Source: Thiothrix winogradskyi (GTDB lineage Bacteria; Pseudomonadota; Gammaproteobacteria; Thiotrichales; Thiotrichaceae). From it: DNA of 64,000 bases. Under the pieces are notes generated by a model. That model saw nothing but the letters and a program-made list of their open reading frames with translations, had not been told where the DNA came from and searched no databases. Position numbers and translations under genes: made by a program. Where the stretch lies: contig NZ_CP091244.1 of NCBI RefSeq assembly GCF_021650935.1, forward strand, positions 3,224,001-3,288,000, in the 5' to 3' direction. This document shows, one piece after another, positions 1-8,051 of this stretch; position 1 is the first letter of the stretch, and each line of letters opens with the position of its first letter.

Positions 1-79
1 ATGCCGCCCGTTTCAGCAGACGTACCAATTGAGGGTCAGTGTCACCGCCTGCCAATAGCAATCGGGGCTTTATTGTCAT
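1..79 (-). CDS. 5' end of a gene downstream of the graspetide-like precursor; possible ATP-grasp ligase (partial)
   Basis: Only the first 26 codons are inside the window. On the minus strand an ATG at 79-77 lies 12 bp after the stop of the DUF6174 gene, with an AAGGTGA Shine-Dalgarno that overlaps that stop, so the two are very probably co-transcribed. The peptide starts MTIKPRLLLAGGDTDP and goes on into a leucine-rich helix, all without a stop. A hydrophobic strand, a GGDxDP turn and a helix is how many Rossmann-like pre-ATP-grasp domains begin. Because the gene directly follows a protein with plesiocin-like TTxxxGEE repeats, an ATP-grasp macrocyclase is the leading guess. The function is inference; the ATP-grasp motifs would lie outside the window. 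Confidence 0.6.
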   Translation of the reverse strand, partial: MTIKPRLLLAGGDTDPQLVRLLKRAA

Positions 80-91
80 GGTTGAATCACC

Positions 92-1075
92 TTATTTGTA
101 ATCGTGATGCCCGCCGTCTTCTTCGCCAATTGCCAATGTGGTCACAATCGGGTCATCCACTGGCGGCAAACCACCGTCTTCCTCACCCAGTGCTAAGGTC
201 GTGAATTGCGGTTCTGGCTGGAAATTACTAATGGTGTAGCCCATTTCCTCATCCGCTATCTGAACGCTTTGATCAATATAAATCGACGCTGGCAAACCGT
301 ATTGCTTGTCGTAGCTGACATCAACCTTAGCCGCACCGCTTTTGATACCCTGCTCCACCAAATTAAACAAACCGTCAGCATTCAAATTGTAAATAGACTG
401 CCTATTTGTCTGGCGATCATCAGGGAGCAACTCACCGGTATCCGCATAGGTAGCCGACTTCACGCTCCCATCACGCACTTCAATATTAATCGGACGAATC
501 GCATCGCCCCGACAGAAGCAATTGCGCTGCAAGGTAAACGAGTAATCGTCAATATCCAGCGAATCCCACTTTTTGCGGTTCGCGTCCAACTGTTGTTGCG
601 CATCTGAGCTTGTAGAACCGCCTGCATTAATGGCTTTAACATCCTGTGCTGTCAATTTCTTCCGCGAAATTTCCCCACCGGTAATGCCGCCGGAAATGAC
701 CAAGGTATCGCCAGCACTGAGCTTGCCATCCTTTTTACTATCCAGCACCTCGTAACTCAACGCACCATTAATATCGAAACGTTCGCGCACCGCTTTGTCT
801 TGCTGCCGCGTCAGTTGCAGCGGTTTAGGCTGCGGCTTGGATGGCTCAGTCGGGGGCAATTTGTCACCAATCACCTGAATCAACTGCATAATGAGCTTGA
901 TTAGGGCTTCATTATCGCCTTTTCCAAAGGTGTTGTTGCCTGACTTGCTTTGAATGGCTTTCACCGCATCGCCAAGCACGCTAGTAGCAGTTGCCAGCGT
1001 AGCGGCTGAACTGCTGCTGTTTTGAGTAGCAGTCTGCGTTGGCTTGATGCTACTGCCCTGTGTTATCCCTGTCAT
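92..1075 (-). CDS. DUF6174-domain protein with duplicated TTLA(L/I)GEEDGG C-terminus; candidate graspetide precursor
   Basis: This 327-aa protein has no signal peptide. The ATG at 1075 was chosen because GGAGG lies 7 nt upstream; the longer frame to 1144 has no such site. Order: Ser/Thr-rich N-terminus, a helical stretch, a Pro/Lys linker, an EF-hand-like loop DSKKDGKLSAGD (about residues 112-123), then a DUF6174-like domain (about 161-285) with the NCFC and VSYDKQYGLPASIYID features. The last 40 residues hold TTLALGEEDGG (from 292) and TTLAIGEEDGG (from 312), spaced 20 residues apart. Plesiocin, a group 2 graspetide, has TTxxxxEE repeats in which an ATP-grasp enzyme joins Thr hydroxyls to Glu carboxylates. 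I infer that this tail is the substrate of the gene starting at 79. Using a DUF6174 scaffold as leader would be unusual. Confidence 0.8.
   Translation of the reverse strand: MTGITQGSSIKPTQTATQNSSSSAATLATATSVLGDAVKAIQSKSGNNTFGKGDNEALIKLIMQLIQVIGDKLPPTEPSKPQPKPLQLTRQQDKAVRERFDINGALSYEVLDSKKDGKLSAGDTLVISGGITGGEISRKKLTAQDVKAINAGGSTSSDAQQQLDANRKKWDSLDIDDYSFTLQRNCFCRGDAIRPINIEVRDGSVKSATYADTGELLPDDRQTNRQSIYNLNADGLFNLVEQGIKSGAAKVDVSYDKQYGLPASIYIDQSVQIADEEMGYTISNFQPEPQFTTLALGEEDGGLPPVDDPIVTTLAIGEEDGGHHDYK
119..202 (-). other. Two-copy TTxxxGEE core, predicted omega-ester macrocyclisation sites
   Basis: TTLALGEE is encoded by 202-179 and TTLAIGEE by 142-119; both are followed by DGG. The two copies differ only by Leu/Ile at one position and are separated by a Pro/Asp-rich linker (LPPVDDPIV). 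Thr-Thr and Glu-Glu are spaced exactly as in TTxxxxEE graspetide cores. The match is seen in the sequence; the modification is inferred. Confidence 0.6.
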
Positions 1076-1281
1076 CGTGAATCCTCCAGTGTTAGGGGTA
1101 TATGCCCAATTTGGCATGTCCCATTCTTCGCGCTTGTACCGCAAGTACCGATTACCTTCAGACGAGCAGACATTTTCCCCTTATGAGCGGTAAGGCTAAG
1201 CGCTACACTTGAACCCATCGCCAATATGCTTTACAACACCAATTACTCGTCAATTTCGCCTTAATCGCTTTTGGAGGACAC

Positions 1282-3459
1282 ATGGCAACCCGCGAAGAAC
1301 TCAGCGCACAAGCATCCGCCTGCAACGACGCAGCCTCATACGCCGCCCTTGCTAAACAAGCCGCAGCCGAACCCGCCGATTTGGACTACGCCAAAGAATT
1401 GCTGGCAAAAGGCGAATCCAACTGCTCTTTCCCCGCGCATTACGTCGCTGTTGCGGAAGGCTATGTAGCGGCTGGTGATAACGACAAAGCCGCAGCCCTA
1501 TACGACGAAGCAGCCAATGCCTGCTTTGATGCCAAAGAAAAAGCCGAAACCGGCTATAGCATTGCCAAATTCCTCGGCGACCGCGACAAAGGCCGCGCCC
1601 TGTTGGAAGAAGCCATCAGCGAAACCACCAACACCACCGAATTACTGTCTTATGCAGGCTACGTCCAAGACGCACTGCAAGACAATGCGCTTGCCAACAA
1701 ACTGTTCAGCAAAGTCACTGCCAACTGCAAAAGCATTGCCGATTACCAGAAACTGGCAAGCGACATTAAAAACAGCGGCAACCCCACTACCGCGCTGATG
1801 GTCTTCAAAAAGGCCGCACCTTCCAGCAGCGAAACTGCCGACGTGGTGAGCTTCGCGAAAGGTTTGAAAGACCTGTTCGGCGATGATAAAGAAGTTGCCG
1901 CCACACTAGCCGATGCGGAAAGCAACTGCATGTTCCCCGCGCAATTCGTCGCACTCGCGGGTGGTTTCATGAACCTGCTCGGCGACAAAGCCAAAGCCGA
2001 AGACTTGCTGGAACAAGGCAAAAACTTCGCCATGAGTGGTGAAGAAAACCTCGACCTTGCCACCGGTTACGCCAGCTTGCTGGGCGACCAAGCCACGGCT
2101 AAAGAGATGTACGGTGTTGCACTGAACGAATTCAGCGGCAAAGAAGACCTGCTGAAACTCGCCAGTGCCGCTGCTGCCAACATGGACGACAAAACCATCG
2201 CAGGCAAGGCTTACGACAAACTCGCCAGCAAGCTCAGCACCCATACGGACTTGGCGATGCTGGCAAAAGCGGTCAATGACAACCTCGGTGACAAAGACCG
2301 CGTTGCCAATATTTACGCTGCTGCTGAAAGCAAAGCCACGACTGCTGCCGCCTTAGTCTCACTGGCGGGCGAAGTCAACGCCAACCTGCAAGACCCTGCC
2401 AAAACCAACGCCCTGTACGCCAAAGCGGTTGACGCTTGCAAAGTTTACACTGACGCCACCAGCATCCTCGAAGCGCTGGCGAAAAACCCAGCCGATGCCG
2501 CGCTCGCTGCCACATCCCTGCAAAAAGCGTTGGAACTGACCGAAACCAATGCGCAAGTGTTAGACGTGGCACAACGGGCGCACAAACTGACACCGGGCGA
2601 CAATACCGTCGTCATCCAAGCACTCGACAAAGCCGAAGCTAACGTCAGTTCCCTCGATGAAATGCGCAAACTGGCAAATGCCTCCAAGCAATTGCTGGCA
2701 GATGATGCCGAGCGCAACGACCGTATCGGTGCGAAATTGGCTAAACGCGAAGCCAGCCAAGCACGTTACACCGAATTCCAAAATCAGGAAAAAACCCTAA
2801 CCCGCCCCAACCAGTTCATTGCACTCGCAAGCGCGGTGGTCGAAGAACTGGAAGACACCTCTTACGCCAGCCAATTGCTGACCACGGCGGAAGAAAAAAT
2901 GCAGGATGCAGGCACGTTCAGCTTTGCCGCTTACCAACCCCTGATCGTTTCCGTTGGCAATCTGGTGAAAGACAAAGCATGGTTAGCCCGTTTGCTCGAC
3001 TTAGCCGCGAACAACAGCAATACCTTTGCCCAAGTGCGCAACCTCGGCGAAACCGTCAGCAAGCAACTCAGCGACACCGAGTTTGGCAAAACTTGGACGC
3101 AGCAATTCTACTCCGCGCAACTGGAAAAACTGGATGCCAGCAACGCCAGTACTTTCGAGTACAACAAGCTCGCCAAAGCCGTCAAAGAGCATTTGGATGA
3201 CGACGCACAAGCGCAAATCATTTTGGACAAAGGCGAATCCAAAGCTCAAAACCATTTCCACTTCGCCTACATGGCGGAACTGGCGCAAAAATGGGGCAAT
3301 AGCAGCAAAGCCGAAAGCCTGTATGCCAAAGCCACCGCCGCTTGCCAAGATGCCAGTCAGCAACGTGAATTGGCGGATCTGATGCGTAAAGCTGGTGTGG
3401 TTAGCACGGCTGCACAAACAGCAACGCAATCTCAAGGCGGCAAGGGTACTTACTGGTAA
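1282..3459 (+). CDS. Large helical-repeat (TPR/Sel1-like solenoid) protein, 725 aa
   Basis: The ATG at 1282 follows a GGAGG at 1273-1277. The protein has no signal peptide or membrane segment and is almost all amphipathic helices in repeats of about 33-35 residues. The repeats show the TPR-like pattern LAxGYxxxGDxxKAxxLYxxA, with recurring AESNCxFPAxxVALA and SxAxxLYAKA segments and a Cys at similar places in several units. It is rich in Ala, Lys, Glu and Asp and ends in a Gln/Gly-rich tail. Such solenoids normally act as protein-binding scaffolds; no enzymatic motif is visible. It diverges from the DUF6174 gene and is closed by a strong hairpin. I do not recognise a named family, and a cytoplasmic scaffold role is inference. 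Confidence 0.85.
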   Translation: MATREELSAQASACNDAASYAALAKQAAAEPADLDYAKELLAKGESNCSFPAHYVAVAEGYVAAGDNDKAAALYDEAANACFDAKEKAETGYSIAKFLGDRDKGRALLEEAISETTNTTELLSYAGYVQDALQDNALANKLFSKVTANCKSIADYQKLASDIKNSGNPTTALMVFKKAAPSSSETADVVSFAKGLKDLFGDDKEVAATLADAESNCMFPAQFVALAGGFMNLLGDKAKAEDLLEQGKNFAMSGEENLDLATGYASLLGDQATAKEMYGVALNEFSGKEDLLKLASAAAANMDDKTIAGKAYDKLASKLSTHTDLAMLAKAVNDNLGDKDRVANIYAAAESKATTAAALVSLAGEVNANLQDPAKTNALYAKAVDACKVYTDATSILEALAKNPADAALAATSLQKALELTETNAQVLDVAQRAHKLTPGDNTVVIQALDKAEANVSSLDEMRKLANASKQLLADDAERNDRIGAKLAKREASQARYTEFQNQEKTLTRPNQFIALASAVVEELEDTSYASQLLTTAEEKMQDAGTFSFAAYQPLIVSVGNLVKDKAWLARLLDLAANNSNTFAQVRNLGETVSKQLSDTEFGKTWTQQFYSAQLEKLDASNASTFEYNKLAKAVKEHLDDDAQAQIILDKGESKAQNHFHFAYMAELAQKWGNSSKAESLYAKATAACQDASQQRELADLMRKAGVVSTAAQTATQSQGGKGTYW

Positions 3460-3461
3460 AC

Positions 3462-3492
3462 AAAAAAAGGGGAGTATGAAAATACTCCCCTT
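3462..3492. terminator. Bidirectional rho-independent terminator
   Basis: A perfect 11-bp stem (AAGGGGAGTAT at 3467-3477 with ATACTCCCCTT at 3482-3492) closes a GAAA loop. The A-run at 3462-3468 becomes a T-run for the minus-strand gene ending at 3518. It lies between convergent genes. Confidence 0.85.
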
Positions 3493-3517
3493 CCTCTATT
3501 GGCATGATCAAACGCGG

Positions 3518-4678
3518 TTATTTGATTTTATCTGCCCAGCTATTCGCAATCCGCTTAGCCGCTTCACGCCCACCTAAGCCAAATGCCAACGCCGCTGCAA
3601 TCGCCACTGCACCTAACGTGAAGCCAAATGCCATATTCACGATATTATCTGCCAGACCCATTGCCCGCAGCCCCATTGCCAGCACTAAGCCCAAAATGGC
3701 GAAACGTGCGATACTGGCAATCCCGGCGCTACCGTACTGACTCAACTTGTTATAAGCCAAGGTACTCAGGAAATAACCCACCAACAGGATAACGCCCCCC
3801 ACCAAGATACCGCCACCAAACTCCAGCACTTTAGCAAAGATATTGGAAATAATATCAATACCCAAGGTGTTAACCGCCGCCGTTGCCGCCGTCAACATGG
3901 CAAAGAACATAATCACATTGCCAACCAATTTGGTAGGGGTGAATGAGTCACTAAACACGCCGGTCAAGCCTAGTTTTTGTGGCATACCATTGAGGTTGAC
4001 GCCATCCAACACGCTGGTCAGCATCGACACCACAAACTTGGCAACAAAATACGTGACTGCCAGAATAATGCCAGCACCAATGATATTCGGAATAGCTGCC
4101 AACAACTTATTCAACATACCCGATGCCGGTTCCGTAATCGACGGGATATTCAAAACCCCCAAAGCACTAACGGCAACGGGAATCAGGATAGCGGCAAAGA
4201 TGAAAGAACTGCCGATTTTAGACAGCTTCACGCCTTGTGTGCCTTGATCGCCCATTTTAAGCGCCAATTGACGGTCAACTTTGCCGAGGGCAACGCCGGT
4301 TAATTCCGAAACAATTTTCGCGATTACCCAACCCGCGTAACCAATCACGCCTGCCCCGATAATATTGGGGATAGCCGCCAGGAACTTATTCAGCATGGTT
4401 TTCAAAGGCGCTAACACGTCGGTTAACCCAAAATGCTGCAATACCGCCATGAGCACAAAAATGGTCAGCAAGGCTTTAATCAAGGAAGCCAGTGGCTTCG
4501 CCAAATTAGAACGCTGCAAGAAACCCACTTTTCCCAGCATACGTCTGATAAAGCCAGCAATAAAGCTGACGACAATCAACCCTACAATCAGAATTGCTAA
4601 ACCGATCAAGGCATGACCGAGTTTACCGGAGGCTAGCCCCCCTAACATACTGGTGAGAGATGATGAGATTCCATCCAT
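3518..4678 (-). CDS. TM-helix repeat membrane protein, mechanosensitive-channel-like (CmpX type)
   Basis: 386 aa from the ATG at 4678, which has AGGAG 8 nt upstream; a TTG six codons earlier is less likely. The protein is very hydrophobic with many predicted membrane helices. A motif is repeated: MLNKFLAAIPNIIGAGVI and MLNKLLAAIPNIIGAGII, with a third, diverged FAKVLEFGGGILVGGVILL. This is the TM_helix repeat (PF05552 type) of CmpX-like proteins related to small mechanosensitive channels. The C-terminus has an AFGLGGREAA motif resembling the MscS pore-helix end, but no MscS beta domain follows. An inner-membrane channel or stress role is known for relatives and inferred here. It lies next to the OmpA-domain gene on the same strand (48-bp gap) and may be co-transcribed with it. 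Confidence 0.8.
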   Translation of the reverse strand: MDGISSSLTSMLGGLASGKLGHALIGLAILIVGLIVVSFIAGFIRRMLGKVGFLQRSNLAKPLASLIKALLTIFVLMAVLQHFGLTDVLAPLKTMLNKFLAAIPNIIGAGVIGYAGWVIAKIVSELTGVALGKVDRQLALKMGDQGTQGVKLSKIGSSFIFAAILIPVAVSALGVLNIPSITEPASGMLNKLLAAIPNIIGAGIILAVTYFVAKFVVSMLTSVLDGVNLNGMPQKLGLTGVFSDSFTPTKLVGNVIMFFAMLTAATAAVNTLGIDIISNIFAKVLEFGGGILVGGVILLVGYFLSTLAYNKLSQYGSAGIASIARFAILGLVLAMGLRAMGLADNIVNMAFGFTLGAVAIAAALAFGLGGREAAKRIANSWADKIK

Positions 4679-4726
4679 AGTGATTACTCCTGTCAATTAA
4701 ATGAGGTTACTGTGTGAATATTGCGA

Positions 4727-5602
4727 TTATTTAAGAATCAAGGCATCAATACGCCGATTACGCTCACGCGCCGAATCGGTATTATCAATACTGATAGGTT
4801 CCGAACTGCCCATGCCCATAATGCGTAAACGTTTACGGTCTATACCCGCCTGAACCAAGGCAACGCCTATTTCATTGGCGCGGATCAACGACAGTTCCGT
4901 GTTATCTTTGGCAGTACCGACTTCATCCGTATGCCCACGAATCAATAATTTAATGTCTGGATTGGCGTGTAACAATGCCACCACTTGCTGAATCTGCGTG
5001 GTCGATTGGCTATTTGGTTTACTTGACCCAGAGTCAAATTTGATTTCATCGAAAACAATCGGCTTATCAACGTCACGCTTGGCAATCGCATCACGGAACG
5101 CCAGCCCGAAACGGCTGGAAGCCATGTCAATCTGACTACCATCAGGAAGCGTATACTGTGTCGATTGCGGTGCTGGCGGTGTGCTTGGCGTGCTATCAGC
5201 ACCTGAACTTGCCGAACCAACAGGTCCTGCATCCAATGCGGCTGTTGCCGCTGCCGCTTGGGTAGTTTGCATCGGCTCTGGCGCTGCCGGGGTAGTTTGA
5301 AGCGGTTCCGGCGCTGCTTTAGCTGTTAAAACGGCATCACCAGCATCCGCCTTCTTGGCAGCTACCGCTGTGCTTACCTCAGTTGCCTCCGCCGTAACCG
5401 TAGCCTTATCAGCAGACGCTGGCTCCGCTGCCATCATCACTACTTGCGGTGCTTGTGTATTAGCGGACATCAGCGCTGTGTCGTCACCGTCGCCATGATT
5501 CAAAAACCAATAAAGCAACCCAAATAATAGGATTACCCCACCCGCAATTGCGTACTCTTGCATTGGCGTCAGGTCATCATTATCTGTGATCGTATCCAAC
5601 AT
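4727..5602 (-). CDS. Inner-membrane-anchored OmpA-family peptidoglycan-binding protein
   Basis: 291 aa from the ATG at 5602 with AAGGTG upstream; a GTG two codons earlier would sit in the ribosome site. One N-terminal membrane helix (YAIAGGVILLFGLLYWFL) follows a short acidic cytoplasmic tail. Next comes a roughly 120-residue Ala/Pro/Thr-rich linker with a duplicated PEPLQTT/PEPMQTT segment. The C-terminal OmpA domain contains FDEIKFDSGSSKPN, the ligand motif LLIRGHTDEVGTAKDN and the closing RNRRIDALI. The layout is MotB-like: anchor, spacer, peptidoglycan binding in the periplasm. The gene is followed on the same strand by the channel-like gene, so the two may act together in sensing or withstanding envelope stress; that is inference. 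Confidence 0.85.
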   Translation of the reverse strand: MLDTITDNDDLTPMQEYAIAGGVILLFGLLYWFLNHGDGDDTALMSANTQAPQVVMMAAEPASADKATVTAEATEVSTAVAAKKADAGDAVLTAKAAPEPLQTTPAAPEPMQTTQAAAATAALDAGPVGSASSGADSTPSTPPAPQSTQYTLPDGSQIDMASSRFGLAFRDAIAKRDVDKPIVFDEIKFDSGSSKPNSQSTTQIQQVVALLHANPDIKLLIRGHTDEVGTAKDNTELSLIRANEIGVALVQAGIDRKRLRIMGMGSSEPISIDNTDSARERNRRIDALILK

Positions 5603-5766
5603 ATTCACCTTCCCTGTTGATTGTTCTGAAATGTGTTACGCTAATTCTAGTCAATTTTTTCAAATAGACAGGTTTTTTTAGCTTAATTTATTCAGTAATA
5701 CACAATCATTAATCAATATTGGGAAAATTTTGCTTAATTCAATTTATTACTTAAATCATTAAAATA

Positions 5767-6757
5767 ACCTGAGTTCGGGATAAGGTAAGGCGCAGCCTTT
5801 CATGGGAGAATGTGAGTAACCACACACAACATTGACCCCACCAAAGGCTGCTACTGAGATGCTAACACGGTTATTCTGTGCCATTGACGATTTTTGTCAG
5901 GACTTTCATCCCGAATGGAACAAAACGTTATTGACCCCGAAAGGCGGGCATCGTCGTCGCCACAGTGGTCTTGGCGATAGTGAAATCATGACGATTTTGG
6001 TGCATTACCACCAAGTGGGGTATCGTACTTTCAAGTGGTATTATGAGCGTCATGTCAAAGTATTTCTTAAGGGTCATTTCCCGCAACTCCCTAGTTATCA
6101 ACGTTTTATTGAGTTAATGCCGCGTGTTCTTTTGCCACTAACCCTGTTTATGCAGCAACGCTGTGAAACGGGGCGAGGTATTGCCTTCATAGACTCTACC
6201 CCTTGAAAGTCTGTGAAAATTTGCGTATTCCACGTCATCACACCTTTCGCAAAGACGCAGGGCGGGGTAAATCGTCAACAGGCTGGTTTTATGGGTTCAA
6301 ACTTCATTTGGTCGTGGATGACTGCGGCAATATTTTATCGTTTGCCATTACTTCGGGTAATACCGATGACCGTAAGCCCGTTCCCACGTTGCTGAAAAAA
6401 GTGGTCGGCAAAGTCTTTGGTGATCGTGGCTACATTTCCAAGGCATTGACAGAATCGTTGGCAGAGCAAGGGGTTGAATGGATTACCTCGCTGAAGAAAA
6501 ACATGAAACCCGTGGCGCGTGACACGTTCGATACACTGATGTTGCGTAAACGGAGCATCATCGAAACCATCAATGATCAGTTGAAAAATATTTCACAAAT
6601 TGAGCATTCACGCCACCGTTCACTCACTAACTATATGATTAACATCATTGCTGGCTTGGTGTCATATGCCTATCAAGATAAAAAACCAGCACTGGATTTA
6701 AAAACATCAGCATTGGTTGTGATCTAAATTGAGGGATGGCTTATCCCGAACTCAGGT
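5767..6757 (+). mobile_element. IS982-family insertion sequence, 991 bp, with 7-bp target duplication
   Basis: Perfect 18-bp terminal inverted repeats: ACCTGAGTTCGGGATAAG at 5767-5784 and its complement at 6740-6757. Both ends are flanked by the direct repeat TAAAATA (5760-5766 and 6758-6764), an intact target-site duplication that shows clean insertion into an AT-rich intergenic region. Length, ends and transposase fit IS982. Intact ends and duplication suggest a recent event, although the transposase frame is broken. Confidence 0.95.
5859..6727 (+). pseudogene. IS982-family transposase, frameshifted
   Basis: The first part (from ATG 5859, or a TTG at 5832) runs to a TGA at 6204-6206 directly after the catalytic FIDSTP motif. 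The second part continues in the -1 frame from 6203 with LKVCENLRI, the expected next residues of IS982 transposases. Restoring one T in the CCCCTTGAAA stretch would join them. The DDE residues are all present: Asp in FIDSTP, Asp in GNTDDRKP and Glu in RSIIETINDQLKN. I see no slippery heptamer in the correct phase, so a one-base deletion is more likely than programmed frameshifting; a sequencing error is also possible. As read, no full-length transposase is made. Confidence 0.88.
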
Positions 6758-6782
6758 TAAAATAAATAAATTTTTTGAAGAC

Positions 6783-6810
6783 AAAAAAATGGGCAGTCCA
6801 TAGACTGCCC
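6783..6810 (-). terminator. Rho-independent terminator of the Spy-like gene
   Basis: GGGCAGTC (6791-6798) and GACTGCCC (6803-6810) form an 8-bp stem with loop CATA. The A-run at 6783-6789 becomes a T-run on the minus strand, 55 bp past the stop of the gene at 6866. Confidence 0.85.
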
Positions 6811-6865
6811 TAAGCGAGGTGAAATATGACTCAAAATAAGACTAAATAAAAATAATCAAGCCGAC

Positions 6866-7222
6866 TTAAAAACCGCCAAAATTACCGGGCGCAGGCGCGG
6901 CAGGTGGTTGCATATTACCCTGAAAACCGCCCATGCGATTGCCTTTGCGTTCGCCGCGTTGCTGTTCCATTTCTTGGAATTTAGCCGCTTGTTCCGGTGT
7001 CAACAAGACTTGGATGCGCTGCTTGGTCTCATCGCGCAAAGCCTGCATTTTGGTTTGCTGTTCTTGCATAATGCTATCCACTTGCGCAGATTGCGTATCG
7101 CTCAGACCAAGGAAGGTTTTCATGCGATCCATGCCTTTGCCGCCACCAAAACCGTGGTCAGCGAATGCAACGGAAGCGCCCATTGCGCCGATCAATGCTA
7201 CTGCGATTAATGCTTTTTTCAT
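6866..7222 (-). CDS. Spy/CpxP-family periplasmic protein
   Basis: 118 aa with a clear Sec signal peptide (MKKALIAVALIGAMGASVAFA, cleavage after AFA). AGGA lies 8 nt before the ATG. The mature part has the LTxxQ-type features of the Spy/CpxP family: LSDTQSAQVDSIMQEQQ and LLTPEQAAKFQEM, within a helical, Gln/Arg-rich core. A Gly-rich start and a Pro/Gly/Phe-rich tail flank it. Spy is an ATP-independent periplasmic chaperone and CpxP a stress regulator; in E. coli spy is induced by BaeSR and CpxAR. Here the gene follows a BaeS/BaeR-like pair on the same strand, supporting an envelope-stress effector or feedback role. It is shorter than E. coli Spy (161 aa). Confidence 0.85.
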   Translation of the reverse strand: MKKALIAVALIGAMGASVAFADHGFGGGKGMDRMKTFLGLSDTQSAQVDSIMQEQQTKMQALRDETKQRIQVLLTPEQAAKFQEMEQQRGERKGNRMGGFQGNMQPPAAPAPGNFGGF

Positions 7223-7343
7223 GTTGTGTTCCTCTTTTGTAACTCGTTAATCAATAACTTGGTTGATGAGGAACATATTACAGGCAGATTGCGCACCAAA
7301 TTTGCTGCAATTGTGCAAACAATGCGGAAGTCACACGGCGAAA

Positions 7344-8039
7344 TTACACCTCGAACTTGTAACCCACCGAGTAGACTGAGTGGATAAGCTCTTGATTTGG
7401 TAAAATTTCTGACAGTTTTTTACGTAATTTTTTGATATGACTGTCAATTGTGCGGTCAGACACAATGCGATTATCGCTATACACCTTATTCATTAATTGG
7501 TCGCGCCCGAAGATTCTGCCCGGTTGTTGTTTCAGCGTCGCCAGCAATTCAAATTCCACCAGTGTTAGGGTAATCTCCTGCTGCCCGGCTCTGACCACTA
7601 AACGGTCACGATCCAGCGCCAATAAAACAGGGGTAGGGTTGGAAGTCATCGCCGCGCCTGATATATCCGCAGACATAACCTGCCCACGCCGCAACACGGC
7701 TTTAACCCGTGCCACTACTTCACGCGGGCTAAACGGTTTGCAAATATAGTCATCCGCACCCAGTTCCAAACCCAACAAACGGTCAATTTCCTCGACCTTT
7801 GCTGTCAGTATAATGATCGGAATCAGGGAAAACTGGCGGATTTCCTTACACACCTCCAAGCCATCTTTGCCCGGTAACATGAGGTCAAGCAAGATGAGGT
7901 TGGGGGAAGTTTGGCGTACCCATTCGCCCACACCAAGACCGCTATTGAGCCAATGGGTACGGTAATTGGCGTTTTGCAGATATTTTTGCAGCAAATCGGC
8001 AATTTTGGGTTCATCTTCAACAATCAGGATCTGTTCCAT
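7344..8039 (-). CDS. baeR: OmpR-family response regulator, BaeR-like
   Basis: 231 aa. The receiver domain (about residues 3-115) has the acidic pocket EDE at 8-10, phosphoacceptor Asp52 in LILLDLMLPG, and Lys101 in the KPFSPREVVARVKAVLRR stretch. That stretch and the EEIDRLLGLELGADDYICKP region resemble BaeR closely. The C-terminal winged helix (about 130-231) has FELLATLKQQPGRIFGRDQLM and RTIDSHIKKLRKKL. It lies 12 bp downstream of the kinase gene, so both are one transcript. It should be phosphorylated by the BaeS-like kinase and activate envelope-stress genes, probably including the Spy-like gene that follows. The orthology is inference from residue patterns. Confidence 0.9.
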   Translation of the reverse strand: MEQILIVEDEPKIADLLQKYLQNANYRTHWLNSGLGVGEWVRQTSPNLILLDLMLPGKDGLEVCKEIRQFSLIPIIILTAKVEEIDRLLGLELGADDYICKPFSPREVVARVKAVLRRGQVMSADISGAAMTSNPTPVLLALDRDRLVVRAGQQEITLTLVEFELLATLKQQPGRIFGRDQLMNKVYSDNRIVSDRTIDSHIKKLRKKLSEILPNQELIHSVYSVGYKFEV

Positions 8040-8051
8040 GCCCTTATCCAG

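Noticed and set aside
206..607. 133-codon plus-strand frame opposite the DUF6174 gene
   Set aside because: It mirrors the coding frame of the minus-strand gene, has no ribosome site and no recognisable protein features.
6197..6210. Programmed -1 frameshifting in the IS982 transposase
   Set aside because: A -1 shift would restore the protein, but there is no slippery heptamer in phase and IS982 transposases are normally one frame; mutation or error is simpler.
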